Positions 52,523-62,431 of a DNA stretch of 64,000 nucleotides are shown here, piece by piece. Origin of the DNA: Kytococcus schroeteri. Lineage in GTDB: Bacteria; Actinomycetota; Actinomycetes; Actinomycetales; Dermatophilaceae. The notes under the pieces are model-generated. The model had not been told where the DNA came from. It saw only the letters and a list, made by a program, of their open reading frames with translations, and searched no databases. The first letter of the stretch is position 1; each line of letters begins with the position of its first letter. The stretch covers positions 1 through 64,000 of the forward strand of contig NZ_PKIZ01000006.1 in the NCBI RefSeq assembly GCF_002847825.1, read 5' to 3'. Position numbers and translations under genes: made by a program.

Positions 52523-52543
52523 CACCCCTCACGGCGCCCGGCC

Positions 52544-53380
52544 TCAGCCGAGGAAGCGCACGCCCTGCCCGGGGCGCACCTGCGCGGCCAGGTCGAGCGC
52601 CTCGTCGCACACGTACCCGATGACGGGGTACCCACCGGTGATGGGGTGGTCGGCCAGGAAGACCACGGGCTCGCCGCTGGGCGGCACCTGCACGGCGCCG
52701 CGGGTCATGCCCTCGCTGGCCAGCTCGCCCTCGCGCTCCCGTCGCAGCGGCTCGCCCTCCAGGCGCAGGCCCACGCGGTTGCTGTTGCGCGAGGCGGTCC
52801 ACGTGCGGCCGGTGAGGTCGGCCCACCCGGCGTCGCCGAACCAGTCGTCGCGCGGTCCACGCACCAGCGGCAGGCGCACCACGTCGCCGGTGGGGGTGGG
52901 GGCGGGGGCGCAGTCCACGCCGTACAGCTCGGGGTCCTGGTCGTCGCCCACCGGCAGCTCGTCGCCCTCGGCCAGCGGGTCGGGGCCCAGCCGGGCCAGC
53001 AGGTCGGTGCTCCGCGAGCCGAGCACCGGCTCCACGTCGATGCCGCCGCGCACGGCCACGTAGGTGCGCAGCCCCGTCGCCGGGGTGCCCAGCGTGAGCC
53101 GCTGGCCGGCGCGCAGCCGGGTGGTCGACGACATCGGGGCGCCGGGGCAGGGGGCGCCGGTGACGGCCACCACGACGTCGGTGGTGGTCTCGAGCTCGAG
53201 CCCGCCGAAGGTGGTCTCCAGCACCGCCGCGCCGGGGCCGTTGCCCACCAGGCGGTTGGCCAGGGCGGCCGCGGCGCGGTCGGCCGCGCCCGAGGGGCCC
53301 ACGCCGATGTCGGAGCGGCCCGGGCGGCCGAGGTCCTGCACGGTGGTCAGGGGGCCGGGGGTGATGACGCGCAGGCTCAT
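52544..53380 (-). CDS. pxpC: 5-oxoprolinase subunit C (KipA-like)
   Basis: 278 residues. Biotin-dependent carboxyltransferase/AHS2 blocks are visible: VITPGPLTTVQDLGRPGRSD, GVGPSGAADRAAAALANRLV, ETTFGGLELE, RTYVAVRGGIDVEPVLGSRS, NRVGLRLEG and MTRGAVQVPPSGEPVVFLAD. With PxpA and PxpB it opens 5-oxoproline to glutamate at the cost of ATP. It overlaps pxpB by 4 bp. Confidence 0.9.
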   Translation of the reverse strand: MSLRVITPGPLTTVQDLGRPGRSDIGVGPSGAADRAAAALANRLVGNGPGAAVLETTFGGLELETTTDVVVAVTGAPCPGAPMSSTTRLRAGQRLTLGTPATGLRTYVAVRGGIDVEPVLGSRSTDLLARLGPDPLAEGDELPVGDDQDPELYGVDCAPAPTPTGDVVRLPLVRGPRDDWFGDAGWADLTGRTWTASRNSNRVGLRLEGEPLRREREGELASEGMTRGAVQVPPSGEPVVFLADHPITGGYPVIGYVCDEALDLAAQVRPGQGVRFLG

Positions 53381-54015
53381 CGGGTGACCTCCTCGAAGCG
53401 GATGCGGACGCCGGCCCGCATCGGGGCGGGCGGGGTGGCGTCGGGGTCGAACAGGACGGCGTCGGTGCGGCCGATGAGCTGCCAGCCACCGGGGGAGTCC
53501 TGCGGGTAGACGGCGGTGAACTCCCCGGCCAGGGCCACCGACCCGGCGGGCACGCGGGTGCGGGGCTCGGAGCGGCGGGGGGTGTCCCAGGCGAACTCGC
53601 GGCCCACGCAGTAGCCGAACCCGGGGGCGAACCCGGCGAAGGCCACGGTCCACTCCTCGGAGGTGTGGCGGCGCACCAGCTCGGCGGGCTCGATGCCCAG
53701 CGCGGCGGCGGCCTCGGCGAGGTCCTCGCCGTCGTAGACCACGGGGACGGTCACCACCGGGGCGTCGTCGGCGGCCGTGGCCGCGGCGTCCACACCGCGC
53801 TCGGCCAGCTGCTCGATGCCGGCGCGGAGGCCGGGCACGTCGGCGGGGGTGGCGGCCACCACGAGCACGGTGCTCGCGGCGGGCACGACGTCGGCCACGC
53901 CGGTGAGCTCCCCGGCCCCGACGGCGCGGGTGAGTGCGGTGTGCCAGGTGCGGGCGTCGTCGAGCCCGTCGAGGTCGAGCAGCAGGGCGCGGGTGCCGGA
54001 GTCGAGGAGGCGCAT
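53377..54015 (-). CDS. pxpB: 5-oxoprolinase subunit B (KipI-like)
   Basis: 212 residues. AHS1 features include GTRALLLDLDGLD near the start, VDVVPAASTVLVV-like DVVPAASTVLVVAATPADVP, VTVPVVYDGEDLAEAAAALG, VAFAGFAPGFGYCVGREFAW, TRVPAGSVALAGEFTAVYPQ and SPGGWQLIGRTDAVLFD. It pairs with PxpC as in fused urea-amidolyase-like enzymes. It overlaps both neighbours (4 bp with pxpC, 1 bp with pxpA). Confidence 0.9.
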   Translation of the reverse strand: MRLLDSGTRALLLDLDGLDDARTWHTALTRAVGAGELTGVADVVPAASTVLVVAATPADVPGLRAGIEQLAERGVDAAATAADDAPVVTVPVVYDGEDLAEAAAALGIEPAELVRRHTSEEWTVAFAGFAPGFGYCVGREFAWDTPRRSEPRTRVPAGSVALAGEFTAVYPQDSPGGWQLIGRTDAVLFDPDATPPAPMRAGVRIRFEEVTR

Positions 54016-54797
54016 CAGCCCTCCCGGCCCGGGGTGGCTGCGAAGGGGGCGAGGGTCACGCCGGCCTGCTCCAGGGCGGCGCGCGCCGCGCGGGCGATCT
54101 CCACCGCGCCGGGGGTGTCGCCGTGCACGCAGATGGACCCGGGGGTGAGCACCAGCTGGCCGCCCTCGACGTCGGTGACGGCCTCGCCACGGGCCATGGC
54201 CACGCAGCGGGCGGTGATCTCGTCCACGTCGTGCAGCACCGACCCGGGCTGGGAGCGGGGGACGAGCTGGCCGGCCGGGGTGTAGGCGCGGTCGGCGAAG
54301 GCCTCGGCCACGAAGCGCAGCCCGGCGGCCTCGGCGGCCTCCTGCCAGGGGGTGCCGGGCAGCCCCAGCACGGTCAGGCCGGGGCGGAAGGCGGCCAGCG
54401 CCTCGGCGGTGGCGGCGGCCTGCGCGGGGTCCTTGGCGATGGTGTTGTACAGCGCGCCGTGCGGCTTGCAGTAGGCCACCTGCGTGCCGGCGGCGCGGGC
54501 GATGCCCTCCAGGGCGGAGACCTGGTAGAGCACGTCGGCGGTGAGGTCCTCGGGGTCCACGGCCAGGGCGCGGCGGCCGAAGCCGTGCAGGTCGCGGTAG
54601 GCCACGTGGGCGCCCACGCTCACGCCGCGCTCGGCGGCCGCGGCACAGGTGCGTCGCATGATGGTGGGGTCACCGGCGTGGAAGCCGGTGGCCACGTTGG
54701 CGCTGCTCACGACGCCCAGGAGGGCCGCGTCGTCGCCCATGGTCCAGGCGCCCAGGCCCTCTCCGAGGTCGGCGTTGAGGTCGATGGTGGCGGTCAT
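54015..54797 (-). CDS. pxpA: 5-oxoprolinase subunit A (LamB/YcsF family)
   Basis: 260 residues. It begins with the diagnostic IDLNADLGEGLGAW, followed by LLGVVSSANVATGFHAGDPT, GAHVAYRDLHGFGRRALAVD, YCKPHGALYNTIAKDP, RFVAEAFADRAYTPAGQLVP and SICVHGDTPGAVEIARAARA. The metal- and substrate-binding aspartates and histidines of the family are present. It is the second gene of the permease-pxpABC operon. Confidence 0.92.
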   Translation of the reverse strand: MTATIDLNADLGEGLGAWTMGDDAALLGVVSSANVATGFHAGDPTIMRRTCAAAAERGVSVGAHVAYRDLHGFGRRALAVDPEDLTADVLYQVSALEGIARAAGTQVAYCKPHGALYNTIAKDPAQAAATAEALAAFRPGLTVLGLPGTPWQEAAEAAGLRFVAEAFADRAYTPAGQLVPRSQPGSVLHDVDEITARCVAMARGEAVTDVEGGQLVLTPGSICVHGDTPGAVEIARAARAALEQAGVTLAPFAATPGREG

Positions 54798-54870
54798 GGG
54801 GACTCCTCCTCGTGGGTGGGGCCGGGGCGTCGGTGTGGACGCCCCGGCCCGGGGGATGGTGCGGGGTGTG

Positions 54871-56160
54871 TCAGCTGAACAGGGCGACGAGCTCCGGCCA
54901 CTTGGCCTTCACGGTCACGTAGGCCAGCCAGACCGTGACCAGCCAGGCGACGGAGCCGATGACCAGCAGCCACTTGGGGTACACGTACCCGTGCAGCAGG
55001 TCGCGGCGGAACCAGGCCACCCAGAGCATGACGGCGATGCCCAGCGGGATGAGCACGCCGTTGAGCGTGCCGGCCAGCACCAGCAGGGTGGCCGGGGCGG
55101 CGCCCAGGCCCAGGAAGATGGCGGTGCACACCACGATGAACGCGATGGTGACGCCGTTGCGGACCCGGGTGGAGGTCCCGCTGGAGGAGGTGAGGAAGGA
55201 CACCGTGGTGTACGAGCAGCCCACCACCGAGCTGATGGCGGCGGCCCAGAACACCAGGCCGAAGAGGCGTCGGCCCACGTCGCCGGCCGCGATGGTGAAG
55301 GCGTCGCCGGCCACCGAGGCGGACTGGCTCAGGTCGTGGCCGGCGGCCACCACGCCGAGGATGGCGAGGAAGAGCAGGCCGCGCAGCAGGCCCGTGACCA
55401 GGATGCCCAGCAGGGAGCTGCGGCTGATGTCCTGGACGGCCTCGATGCCGGTGTTGCCGGAGTCCACCAGGCGGTGCGCGCCGGCGTAGATGATGTAGCC
55501 GCCGATGGTGCCTCCGACCAGCGTGGTGATGACGGTGGCGTCGATCGTGCTCGGGGCCACCGTGTTCTGCAGGGCCTCGCCCACCGGGGGCTTGGACACG
55601 AACATCACGTAGGCCGTGAGGGCGATCATCAGCGCGCCGAGGAAGACCACGACGCGGTCCATGGCGGCACCGGCCCAGGCACTCAGGAAGATGCCCACGG
55701 CCAGCAGCGAGGAGATCGCCGCACCCACCGCGGGGCTCACACCGAGCAGGATGTTGAGGCCGGACCCCGAGCCGCCGACGTTGCCGACGTTGAACGCCAG
55801 GCCGCCGATGAAGATGAGGGCGCTGAGCACCCAGCCCAGACCGGGCAGGACCTCGTTGGCCAGCTCCTGGGCGCGGCGGCCGCTGATGCCGATGACGCGC
55901 CACACGTTGAGCTGCAGGGCGATGTCGATGAGGATCGACACGAGCACCGCGAAGGCGAACGCGGCGCCGAGCTTGACGGTGAACTGGCCGGTCTGGGTGA
56001 TGAACCCGGGGCCGATGGCGCTGGTGGCCATGAGGAACATGGCGCCGAGCAGTGCGGTGCGGGTGGCCTTGCGGTCGCGGACGGGTGCGTCCGTGGTGCC
56101 ACCGGTGCCCTCGTCGGCGAGCGTGGCGCCGCCGGAGGACTGGGGGTCGAGGGTGTTCAT
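54871..56160 (-). CDS. NRAMP-family permease (YcsG-like)
   Basis: 429 residues from ATG 56160. Eleven spans are seen. Blocks are TSAIGPGFITQTGQFTVKLG (helix 1, where true metal transporters have D-P-G-N), LNVWRVIGISGRRAQELANE, FNVGNVGGSGSGLNILLGVS and GGTIGGYIIYAGAHRLVDSG. The canonical D-P-G-N metal motif is replaced by G-P-G-F, as in the YcsG-like branch that accompanies YcsF and KipIA, so a substrate other than divalent metal is likely. It heads the pxpABC operon. With a predicted -10 at 56174-56169 the mRNA would start within one or two bases of the ATG, so it may be leaderless. Confidence 0.8.
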   Translation of the reverse strand: MNTLDPQSSGGATLADEGTGGTTDAPVRDRKATRTALLGAMFLMATSAIGPGFITQTGQFTVKLGAAFAFAVLVSILIDIALQLNVWRVIGISGRRAQELANEVLPGLGWVLSALIFIGGLAFNVGNVGGSGSGLNILLGVSPAVGAAISSLLAVGIFLSAWAGAAMDRVVVFLGALMIALTAYVMFVSKPPVGEALQNTVAPSTIDATVITTLVGGTIGGYIIYAGAHRLVDSGNTGIEAVQDISRSSLLGILVTGLLRGLLFLAILGVVAAGHDLSQSASVAGDAFTIAAGDVGRRLFGLVFWAAAISSVVGCSYTTVSFLTSSSGTSTRVRNGVTIAFIVVCTAIFLGLGAAPATLLVLAGTLNGVLIPLGIAVMLWVAWFRRDLLHGYVYPKWLLVIGSVAWLVTVWLAYVTVKAKWPELVALFS

Positions 56161-56168
56161 GGGCCGTA

Positions 56169-56189
56169 GCGTAGGCATTGTTGAACAAT
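56169..56189 (-). promoter_or_regulatory. Operator and promoter of the permease-pxpABC operon
   Basis: ATTGTTGAACAAT (56177-56189) is a perfect palindrome fitting the GntR/FCD pattern T-n-G-T-n3-A-C-n-A. On the minus strand it occupies the spacer in front of a -10-like TACGCT (56174-56169), 9 bp from the start codon. The GntR gene begins 127 bp away on the opposite strand. A near copy is at 11406-11418 before yjiH. Confidence 0.65.
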
Positions 56190-56315
56190 GCGTGCAGGTG
56201 GTCCGGGGCGATCGTGACCCAACCGTGACGCTCCCTTGACCGATGGGGCGCCCCCGTCGCGGCTCGTCCGTCCTCCCGCGGGGCCCGGAGGCGGTCCCCG
56301 TCCCAGGAGGGCAGA

Positions 56316-57017
56316 ATGCAGGCGATGACCGCGCAATCCCTGAGCCCCCGAGCGTCCCTCGCCAGGTCCGACGCCTCCGTGCCCGCCCGCCGGAGGGTGG
56401 CCGCCGCGGTGCGCGCCATGATCACGGCCGGCGAGATCGGGCCCGGCGAGCATCTCCGGGAGCTGGACCTGGCCGGCCGGCTGGGGGTCTCCCGCAACAC
56501 CCTGCGCGAGGGCTTCCGCGAGCTGGCCGGCGACGGCCTGGTGCGCCACGAGCCCAACCGTGGCGTGTTCGTGGCCGCCCCCACCGCCGAGGACGTGCGC
56601 CGCCTCTACACCGCCCGCCGCATCCTGGAGTGCGGCGTGCTGCACGAGCAGGCCCGCACCCATGCCCTCAGCGGGCCCGGCGTCGCGGCCGAGGTGCTCG
56701 ACGTGACCGCCCGTGCCCTCCACGCCGCGGAGCGCCAGGAGTGGCGCTTGGTGGGCGACCTCAACATGGACTTCCACGCCGCCGTGGTGCGCCTGGGTGG
56801 CTCGGCGGTGCTCGATGCGGCCGCGGCCCCCCTCCTGGCGCACGCCCGCCTGGCCTTCCGCTCCCTCGACCTGCCTGGTGCGCTCCACGCCCACTTCGTG
56901 GAGACCAACCGGAGCCTGGCCGAGACGATGCGCGACGGCGCCTGGGAGCAGGCGGCCGGGGACATGCGCTCCTACCTGCTGGCCGCCGAGGCCGAGCTCC
57001 TCGAGGGCCTGGGCTGA
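56316..57017 (+). CDS. GntR-family regulator, FCD type
   Basis: 233 residues from ATG 56316, AGGAGGG five bases upstream. The N-terminal winged helix has HLRELDLAGRLGVSRNTLRE, LAGDGLVRHEPNRGVFVA. The FCD ligand domain has LYTARRILECGVLHEQARTH, LNMDFHAAVVRLGGSAVLDA and HFVETNRSLAETMRDG, with the metal-binding D/H set (D-x3-H, H late). It diverges from the permease-pxpABC operon and most likely represses it, with release by a small carboxylate or amino-acid derivative. Confidence 0.88.
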   Translation: MQAMTAQSLSPRASLARSDASVPARRRVAAAVRAMITAGEIGPGEHLRELDLAGRLGVSRNTLREGFRELAGDGLVRHEPNRGVFVAAPTAEDVRRLYTARRILECGVLHEQARTHALSGPGVAAEVLDVTARALHAAERQEWRLVGDLNMDFHAAVVRLGGSAVLDAAAAPLLAHARLAFRSLDLPGALHAHFVETNRSLAETMRDGAWEQAAGDMRSYLLAAEAELLEGLG

Positions 57018-57114
57018 CCGCCACGGGGGCCCGGTCGCCGGTCCGCGGCACCGCGTGCAGCGGGCGTGGCGCAGGTCACTATCCTGTGCCCGTCCCCTGG
57101 TGAAGAGAGGTGCC

Positions 57115-59160
57115 ATGAACGAGCCGTCCGCCGCCGCCACCGAGGCGACGCCCGAGGCGCCCCCCGCGGACGTGGGGGAGGCCCACATCGACCTCATGGA
57201 GGGCTTCGACGCCCGCTCCGTGGAGTCCTGGGAGGCCAGCGCCGCCGCCGTCGTCAACAAGCCGCGCGGCGAGGGGCGCCAGTTGAGCGTCGAGGACGCG
57301 GTCGACTCGCTGCGCACCCGCACCCTGGACGACTACCGCGTGGAGCCGCTCTACACCGGCGCGAGCTCCCCGTCGGTGCCGCTGGAGGCGCCGGGCGAGT
57401 TCCCCTTCACCCGGGGCGGGTCCGTGCGACCGGCCGAGCTGCCGTGGGACGTGCGCCAGGCCTTCGACGACCCCGACGCCGCCCGCACTGCCGAGCAGGT
57501 GGCGGCCGATCTCGAGCACGGCGTGAGCTCGGTGCACCTCGTGGTGGGGCGCACCGGCATCGCGCCCGAGCAGCTGGCCACCGCGCTGGAGCCGGTGCTC
57601 ACCGACCTCGCGCCGGTCTCGCTGGCCGCCCCCGACCGCCACGCCTCCATCGCCGGGGCGCGGGCGCTCGCCGACCTCCTCGCCGGCCGCGAGGTGCTCA
57701 CCCAGGCCCCCGAGGCCTCGGCACAGGGCTCCTTCGGTCTCGACCCGGTGGGCCACGCCGCGGTGGAGGGGCACGAGGGCCCGGTGACGCTGGACGAGGA
57801 CTCCCTCGCCGTGGTGCGCGCCGCCCTCGACCTCGCCGAGGGGCGCGACCTGGCCCCGATGCGGGCGGTCACCGTGGACACGCTGCCGTGGCACGAGGCG
57901 GGCGCCTCCAACGTGCAGGAGCTCGCCGCCGCGGTGGCCACCGGCATCGCCACCGTGCGCCTGCTGGTGGGCGCCGGCATCGCGGCCCGGGACGCCTTCC
58001 GGCTCGTCGAGTTCCGCGTCTCGGCCACCCAGCAGCAGTTCCAGACCATCGCCCGCCTGCGCGCCCTGCGTCGGCTGTGGGCGCACGTGGCCGAGCAGGT
58101 GGCCACCGCCGAGGGGGCCGACTGGCACCGCGACCCGGCCGTGGCCGCCGCCCGCCAGCACGCCGTCACCGGCCGCCGCATCATCACGCGCGACGACCCG
58201 AGCGTGAACATCCTGCGCGGCACCATCGCGTGCTTCGCCGCCGCCGCCGGCGGGGCCGAGGCGATCACCGTGCTGCCCTACGACACCGCCGCCGGCCTGC
58301 CCGACGCGCACAGCCGCCGCGTGGCCCGCAACACCCAGACCCTGTTGGCCGCCGAGGCCCACGTGGGTGCGGTGACCGACCCGGCCGGTGGCGCGTGGTT
58401 CGTGGAGTCGCTCACCGACCACTACGTGGACCTGGCCTGGAGGTACGTCCAGGGCCTGGAGTCCGGGGGCGGCCTGGCCGATGCCGGTATGCGCGCCCTG
58501 CTGCGCAGGAACGTGGTGGCCGTGGACCAGATGCGTCTGGACCGGCTGGCCACCCGCGAGCTGGGCCTCACCGGCGTCTCGATGTTCCCACTGGCCGGCG
58601 AGGTGCCGCTGCAGCGCACTCCCCGCGCCGAGGCGGTGGCCCCCACGGGCACCGACGCCGCCACCGGCCAGGAGGCCGCCGCCGAGTTGGCCCTGCCGCG
58701 CAGCTGGGACTCGCTGCCCTTCGAGATGCTCCGCGACCGCACCGCGGCCACCGCCCTGGAGGCCGAGCGGCCCACCGTGGCGCTGGTGTGCGTGGGGGCC
58801 CGCAAGGACTTCGGTCCGCGCGAGACCTTCGCCGCCAACGTGCTCGGCGTGGCCGGCATCGTGCCGGTGGCCGTGGAGGTGGACCCCGCCGCCGACGACC
58901 TGGACGCGGCCGTGGCCGACGCGCTGCACGCCGCCTTCGAGCAGCGCGTGCCGCCGGTGGCCGTCGTGGCCGCCGCGCCGGCCGCCAACGCCGAGCACGG
59001 CGAGGCCGTGGCCGCCGCCCTCCGTGGGGCGGGCGTGGGGGGCGTCGTGGTGGCCGGCAAGGCCTCCGAGCTGCCCTCGGCGGACTCGTCGGTGGCCACC
59101 GGCGACGACGTCATCGCCTTCCTCACCCAGCTCCTCGACGCGATGGGAGTCTCCCGATGA
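57115..59160 (+). CDS. mutA: Methylmalonyl-CoA mutase small subunit
   Basis: 681 residues from ATG 57115 with GAGAGG upstream and a -10-like TATCCT at 57080. The mutase barrel has [91 protein letters not shown] and [16 protein letters not shown]. The C-terminal cobalamin-like domain lacks D-x-H-x-x-G, as is normal for the non-catalytic MutA chain. It pairs with MutB to interconvert succinyl-CoA and methylmalonyl-CoA. It overlaps mutB by 4 bp. Confidence 0.92.
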   Translation: MNEPSAAATEATPEAPPADVGEAHIDLMEGFDARSVESWEASAAAVVNKPRGEGRQLSVEDAVDSLRTRTLDDYRVEPLYTGASSPSVPLEAPGEFPFTRGGSVRPAELPWDVRQAFDDPDAARTAEQVAADLEHGVSSVHLVVGRTGIAPEQLATALEPVLTDLAPVSLAAPDRHASIAGARALADLLAGREVLTQAPEASAQGSFGLDPVGHAAVEGHEGPVTLDEDSLAVVRAALDLAEGRDLAPMRAVTVDTLPWHEAGASNVQELAAAVATGIATVRLLVGAGIAARDAFRLVEFRVSATQQQFQTIARLRALRRLWAHVAEQVATAEGADWHRDPAVAAARQHAVTGRRIITRDDPSVNILRGTIACFAAAAGGAEAITVLPYDTAAGLPDAHSRRVARNTQTLLAAEAHVGAVTDPAGGAWFVESLTDHYVDLAWRYVQGLESGGGLADAGMRALLRRNVVAVDQMRLDRLATRELGLTGVSMFPLAGEVPLQRTPRAEAVAPTGTDAATGQEAAAELALPRSWDSLPFEMLRDRTAATALEAERPTVALVCVGARKDFGPRETFAANVLGVAGIVPVAVEVDPAADDLDAAVADALHAAFEQRVPPVAVVAAAPAANAEHGEAVAAALRGAGVGGVVVAGKASELPSADSSVATGDDVIAFLTQLLDAMGVSR

Positions 59161-61427
59161 GTGCCCCGACCCAGCAGCCCGGCGTGCCGGCGGGCTTCCC
59201 GGCGTTCCACGACGTGCCGGCCCCGGAGCGCCGCACCGAGGCGGCGACCCCGGCCGACGCCGAGCGCGCCATCGGCGAGAACCGCACCGGTGCCGATCTC
59301 GAGAGTCGAGTCCCGCACCGGTGCGGAACTGGTGCCGAGCGCGCCCCGTGGACCACGCCCGAGGGCATCGACGTGCCCCCGGTGTACGACGCCTCCGACC
59401 TGGCCGGCCTGGACTTCCTCGACACGGTGCCCGGTGCCCCGCCCTACCTGCGCGGCCCGTACCCCACCATGTACGTCAACCAGCCGTGGACGGTGCGCCA
59501 GTACGCCGGCTTCTCCACCGCGCAGGAGTCCAACGCGTTCTACCGCCGCAACCTGGCCGCCGGGCAGAAGGGCCTCTCGGTGGCCTTCGACCTGGCCACC
59601 CACCGCGGCTACGACTCCGACCACCCCCGCGTGGCCGGTGACGTGGGCATGGCCGGCGTGGCCATCGACTCCATCCTGGACATGCGCCAGCTGTTCGACG
59701 GCATCCCGCTGGACCGCATGAGCGTGTCCATGACCATGAACGGCGCGGTGCTGCCCATCCTGGCGCTCTACGTCGTCGCGGCCGAGGAGCAGGGGGTGAG
59801 CCAGGGCCAGCTCTCGGGGACCATCCAGAACGACATCCTCAAGGAGTTCATGGTCCGCAACACCTACATCTACCCGCCCGAGCCGTCGATGCGGATCATC
59901 AGCGACATCTTCGCCCACACCAGTGCGCACATGCCGCGGTTCAACTCGATCTCCATCTCCGGGTACCACATCCAGGAGGCCGGGGCCACGCAGGACCTCG
60001 AGCTGGCGTACACGCTGGCCGACGGCGTGGAGTACCTGCGCGCCGGCATCGAGGCCGGGCTGGACGTCGACACCTTCGCGCCGCGCCTGAGCTTCTTCTG
60101 GGCCATCGGCATGAACTTCTCGATGGAGGTGGCCAAGCTCCGCGCGGCCCGGCTGCTCTGGGCGCGCCTGGTGCGGCAGTTCGAGCCGAGGAACCCCAAG
60201 TCGATGTCGCTGCGCACCCACAGCCAGACCTCCGGCTGGTCGCTGACCGCCCAGGACGTCTACAACAACGTGGTGCGTACCTGCATCGAGGCCATGGCCG
60301 CCACGCAGGGGCACACGCAGAGCCTGCACACCAATGCCCTGGACGAGGCGATCGCGCTGCCCACGGACTTCTCCGCCCGCATCGCGCGCAACACCCAGCT
60401 GCTGCTGCAGCAGGAGTCCGGCACCACCCAGACCGTGGACCCGTGGGGCGGCAGCGCGTACATCGAGACGCTCACCCACGACCTCGCGCAGCGGGCGTGG
60501 GCGCACATCCAGGAGGTGGAGGCCGCCGGCGGCATGGCCCAGGCCATCGAGGCCGGGCTGCCCAAGCTCCGCATCGAGGAGGCCGCCGCCCGCACCCAGG
60601 CGCGACTGGACTCCGGCCGCCAGGCGCTGGTGGGCGTGAACCTCTACCCGGTGGACGAGGACGAGCCCATCGAGATCCTCAAGGTGGACAACGCCCGCGT
60701 GCGCGCCGAGCAGCTGGAGAAGCTGCAGCGGCTGCGCGCCGAGCGCGACGAGGACGCCTGCCGGGCCGCGCTGACCGCGCTCACCGAGGGGGCACGCGGT
60801 GACGGCAACCTGCTGGCCCTGTGCATCGAGGCCGCCCGGGCGCACGCCACCGTGGGCGAGATGAGCGACGCGATGGAGGAGGTCTTCGGCCGCTACACCG
60901 CGCAGATCCGTACGATCTCCGGTGTGTACAGCAAGGAGGCCGGCGACGACGCCGCCATCGACGCCGCCCGCGAGGCCGTGGAGGCCTTCGCCGAGGAGGA
61001 CGGCCGTCGCCCGCGCATCCTCGTGGCCAAGATGGGCCAGGACGGGCACGACCGCGGCCAGAAGGTGGTGGCCACCGCGTACGCCGACCTCGGCTTCGAC
61101 GTGGACGTGGGCCCGCTCTTCCAGACCCCGCAGGAGGTGGCACGTCAGGCCGTGGAGGCCGACGTGCACGTGGTGGGCGTGTCCTCGTTGGCGGCCGGGC
61201 ACCTCACCCTCGTGCCGGCGCTGCGGGCCGAGCTCGACGCGCTCGACGGCCAGGACGTGTGCATCGTGGTCGGTGGCGTGATCCCCGAGCAGGACTTCGC
61301 CGAGCTGCGCGAGGCCGGGGCGGACGCGATCTACCCGCCGGGCACCGTCATCGCGAAGGCGGCGGTGGACCTCATCGGGACGCTGCGTCGCAAGGCCGGG
61401 CACGCCACCGACCCCACCGGCGCCTGA
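59157..61427 (+). CDS. mutB: Methylmalonyl-CoA mutase large, B12-binding subunit
   Basis: 756 residues from ATG 59157. Catalytic-barrel blocks are [100 protein letters not shown] and [12 protein letters not shown]. The C-terminal cobalamin domain has [20 protein letters not shown] with the lower-ligand D-G-H-D-R-G. Residues about 47-60 are an extra 14-residue stretch before PWTTPEG that coincides with a 42-bp in-frame duplication-flanked insertion. It lies outside the catalytic core. The enzyme is coenzyme-B12-dependent. Confidence 0.95.
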   Translation: MSAPTQQPGVPAGFPAFHDVPAPERRTEAATPADAERAIGENRTGADLESRVPHRCGTGAERAPWTTPEGIDVPPVYDASDLAGLDFLDTVPGAPPYLRGPYPTMYVNQPWTVRQYAGFSTAQESNAFYRRNLAAGQKGLSVAFDLATHRGYDSDHPRVAGDVGMAGVAIDSILDMRQLFDGIPLDRMSVSMTMNGAVLPILALYVVAAEEQGVSQGQLSGTIQNDILKEFMVRNTYIYPPEPSMRIISDIFAHTSAHMPRFNSISISGYHIQEAGATQDLELAYTLADGVEYLRAGIEAGLDVDTFAPRLSFFWAIGMNFSMEVAKLRAARLLWARLVRQFEPRNPKSMSLRTHSQTSGWSLTAQDVYNNVVRTCIEAMAATQGHTQSLHTNALDEAIALPTDFSARIARNTQLLLQQESGTTQTVDPWGGSAYIETLTHDLAQRAWAHIQEVEAAGGMAQAIEAGLPKLRIEEAAARTQARLDSGRQALVGVNLYPVDEDEPIEILKVDNARVRAEQLEKLQRLRAERDEDACRAALTALTEGARGDGNLLALCIEAARAHATVGEMSDAMEEVFGRYTAQIRTISGVYSKEAGDDAAIDAAREAVEAFAEEDGRRPRILVAKMGQDGHDRGQKVVATAYADLGFDVDVGPLFQTPQEVARQAVEADVHVVGVSSLAAGHLTLVPALRAELDALDGQDVCIVVGGVIPEQDFAELREAGADAIYPPGTVIAKAAVDLIGTLRRKAGHATDPTGA
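59289..59338. repeat. Small insertion in mutB flanked by an 8-bp direct repeat
   Basis: GGTGCCGA occurs at 59289-59296 and again at 59331-59338. The 34 bp between them hold two symmetrical parts: CTCGA-GAG-TCGAG at 59298-59310 and a near-palindrome from 59309 to 59330 centred on GCACCGGTGC. Removing 42 bp restores the frame and gives [10 protein letters not shown], as expected for the linker. This looks like a short insertion with an 8-bp target duplication, or a transposon footprint. Confidence 0.55.
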
Positions 61428-61429
61428 CC

Positions 61430-62431
61430 GTGACGGCGGTGGACCCGGCGGCGCTGGCCGAGGGCGTCCTGGCGGGCAACCGCCGGGCCGTCGCGCGCGC
61501 CATCACGCTGGTGGAGTCGATGCGGCCGGACCGCCGCGAGCCGGCCAAGGAGCTGCTGCGCCGCATCGCGCCGGCCACGGGGGGCGCCGTGCGCGTGGGC
61601 ATCTCGGGCATCCCCGGGGCGGGCAAGTCCACCACCATCGACGCCCTGGGGCAGCGCCTCATCGACGCCGGGCACCGCGTGGGCGTGGTGGCGGTGGACC
61701 CCTCCAGCGCCCGCACCGGCGGCTCCATCCTGGGCGACCGGACCCGGATGGGGGCGCTGGCCGCCCGCGACGAGGCGTTCGTGCGGCCCAGCCCCACCGG
61801 CGACCACCTCGGCGGCGTCGCCCGGGCCACCCGCGAGTCGATGCTCGTGCTGGAGGCCGCGGGCTACGACGTGGTGGTCGTGGAGACCGTGGGCGTGGGG
61901 CAGTCCGAGGTGGCCGTGGCCGGCATGGTGGACACCTTCCTGCTGCTCGGTCTGGCCCGCGGCGGTGACCAGCTACAGGGCATCAAGCGGGGCATCCTCG
62001 AGATGGCCGACGTGGTGGCCATCAACAAGGCCGACGGCGACCACGCCCCGGAGGCCCGCGTGGCCGCCCGCGACCTGCGGCAGGCGCTGCACCTCATGCG
62101 ACCGGAGGACACCCCGGTGGTGCTCACCTGCTCCGCGGTCACCGGCGACGGGCTCGACGAGCTGTGGCAGGCCGTGCTCGACCACCGGGAGGGGCTCGTC
62201 TCGGCCGGGCGGCTGGAGACGCGGCGGGCGGCCCAGCAGCGGGACTGGATGTGGTCCATGGTCGATGCCGAGCTGCGTGCCGCCGCGCGGACCACGCCGT
62301 CCGTGGCGGAGGGCCGGGGCGCGTGGGAGGGCGCGGTCACCCGCGGGGAGCTCGACGCCACCGAGGCAGCGGCGCGCGTCATCGAGGCACTGCGGGAGGA
62401 CTGGACCGCTGCCACACGGCATCGCCGTTGA
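61430..62431 (+). CDS. meaB: MeaB/ArgK-type GTPase chaperone of methylmalonyl-CoA mutase
   Basis: 333 residues from GTG 61430, two bases after the mutB stop. G-protein motifs are VGISGIPGAGKSTTIDALGQ (P-loop), VVAVDPSSARTGGSILGDRT followed by R-M, VVVVETVGVGQSEVAVAGMV and VVAINKADGD (N-K-x-D). C-terminal helices include QRDWMWSMVDAELRAAA, part of the dimer arm. MeaB loads and protects the mutase cofactor. Its last 53 bp overlap the 3' end of a convergent gene. Confidence 0.93.
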   Translation: MTAVDPAALAEGVLAGNRRAVARAITLVESMRPDRREPAKELLRRIAPATGGAVRVGISGIPGAGKSTTIDALGQRLIDAGHRVGVVAVDPSSARTGGSILGDRTRMGALAARDEAFVRPSPTGDHLGGVARATRESMLVLEAAGYDVVVVETVGVGQSEVAVAGMVDTFLLLGLARGGDQLQGIKRGILEMADVVAINKADGDHAPEARVAARDLRQALHLMRPEDTPVVLTCSAVTGDGLDELWQAVLDHREGLVSAGRLETRRAAQQRDWMWSMVDAELRAAARTTPSVAEGRGAWEGAVTRGELDATEAAARVIEALREDWTAATRHRR

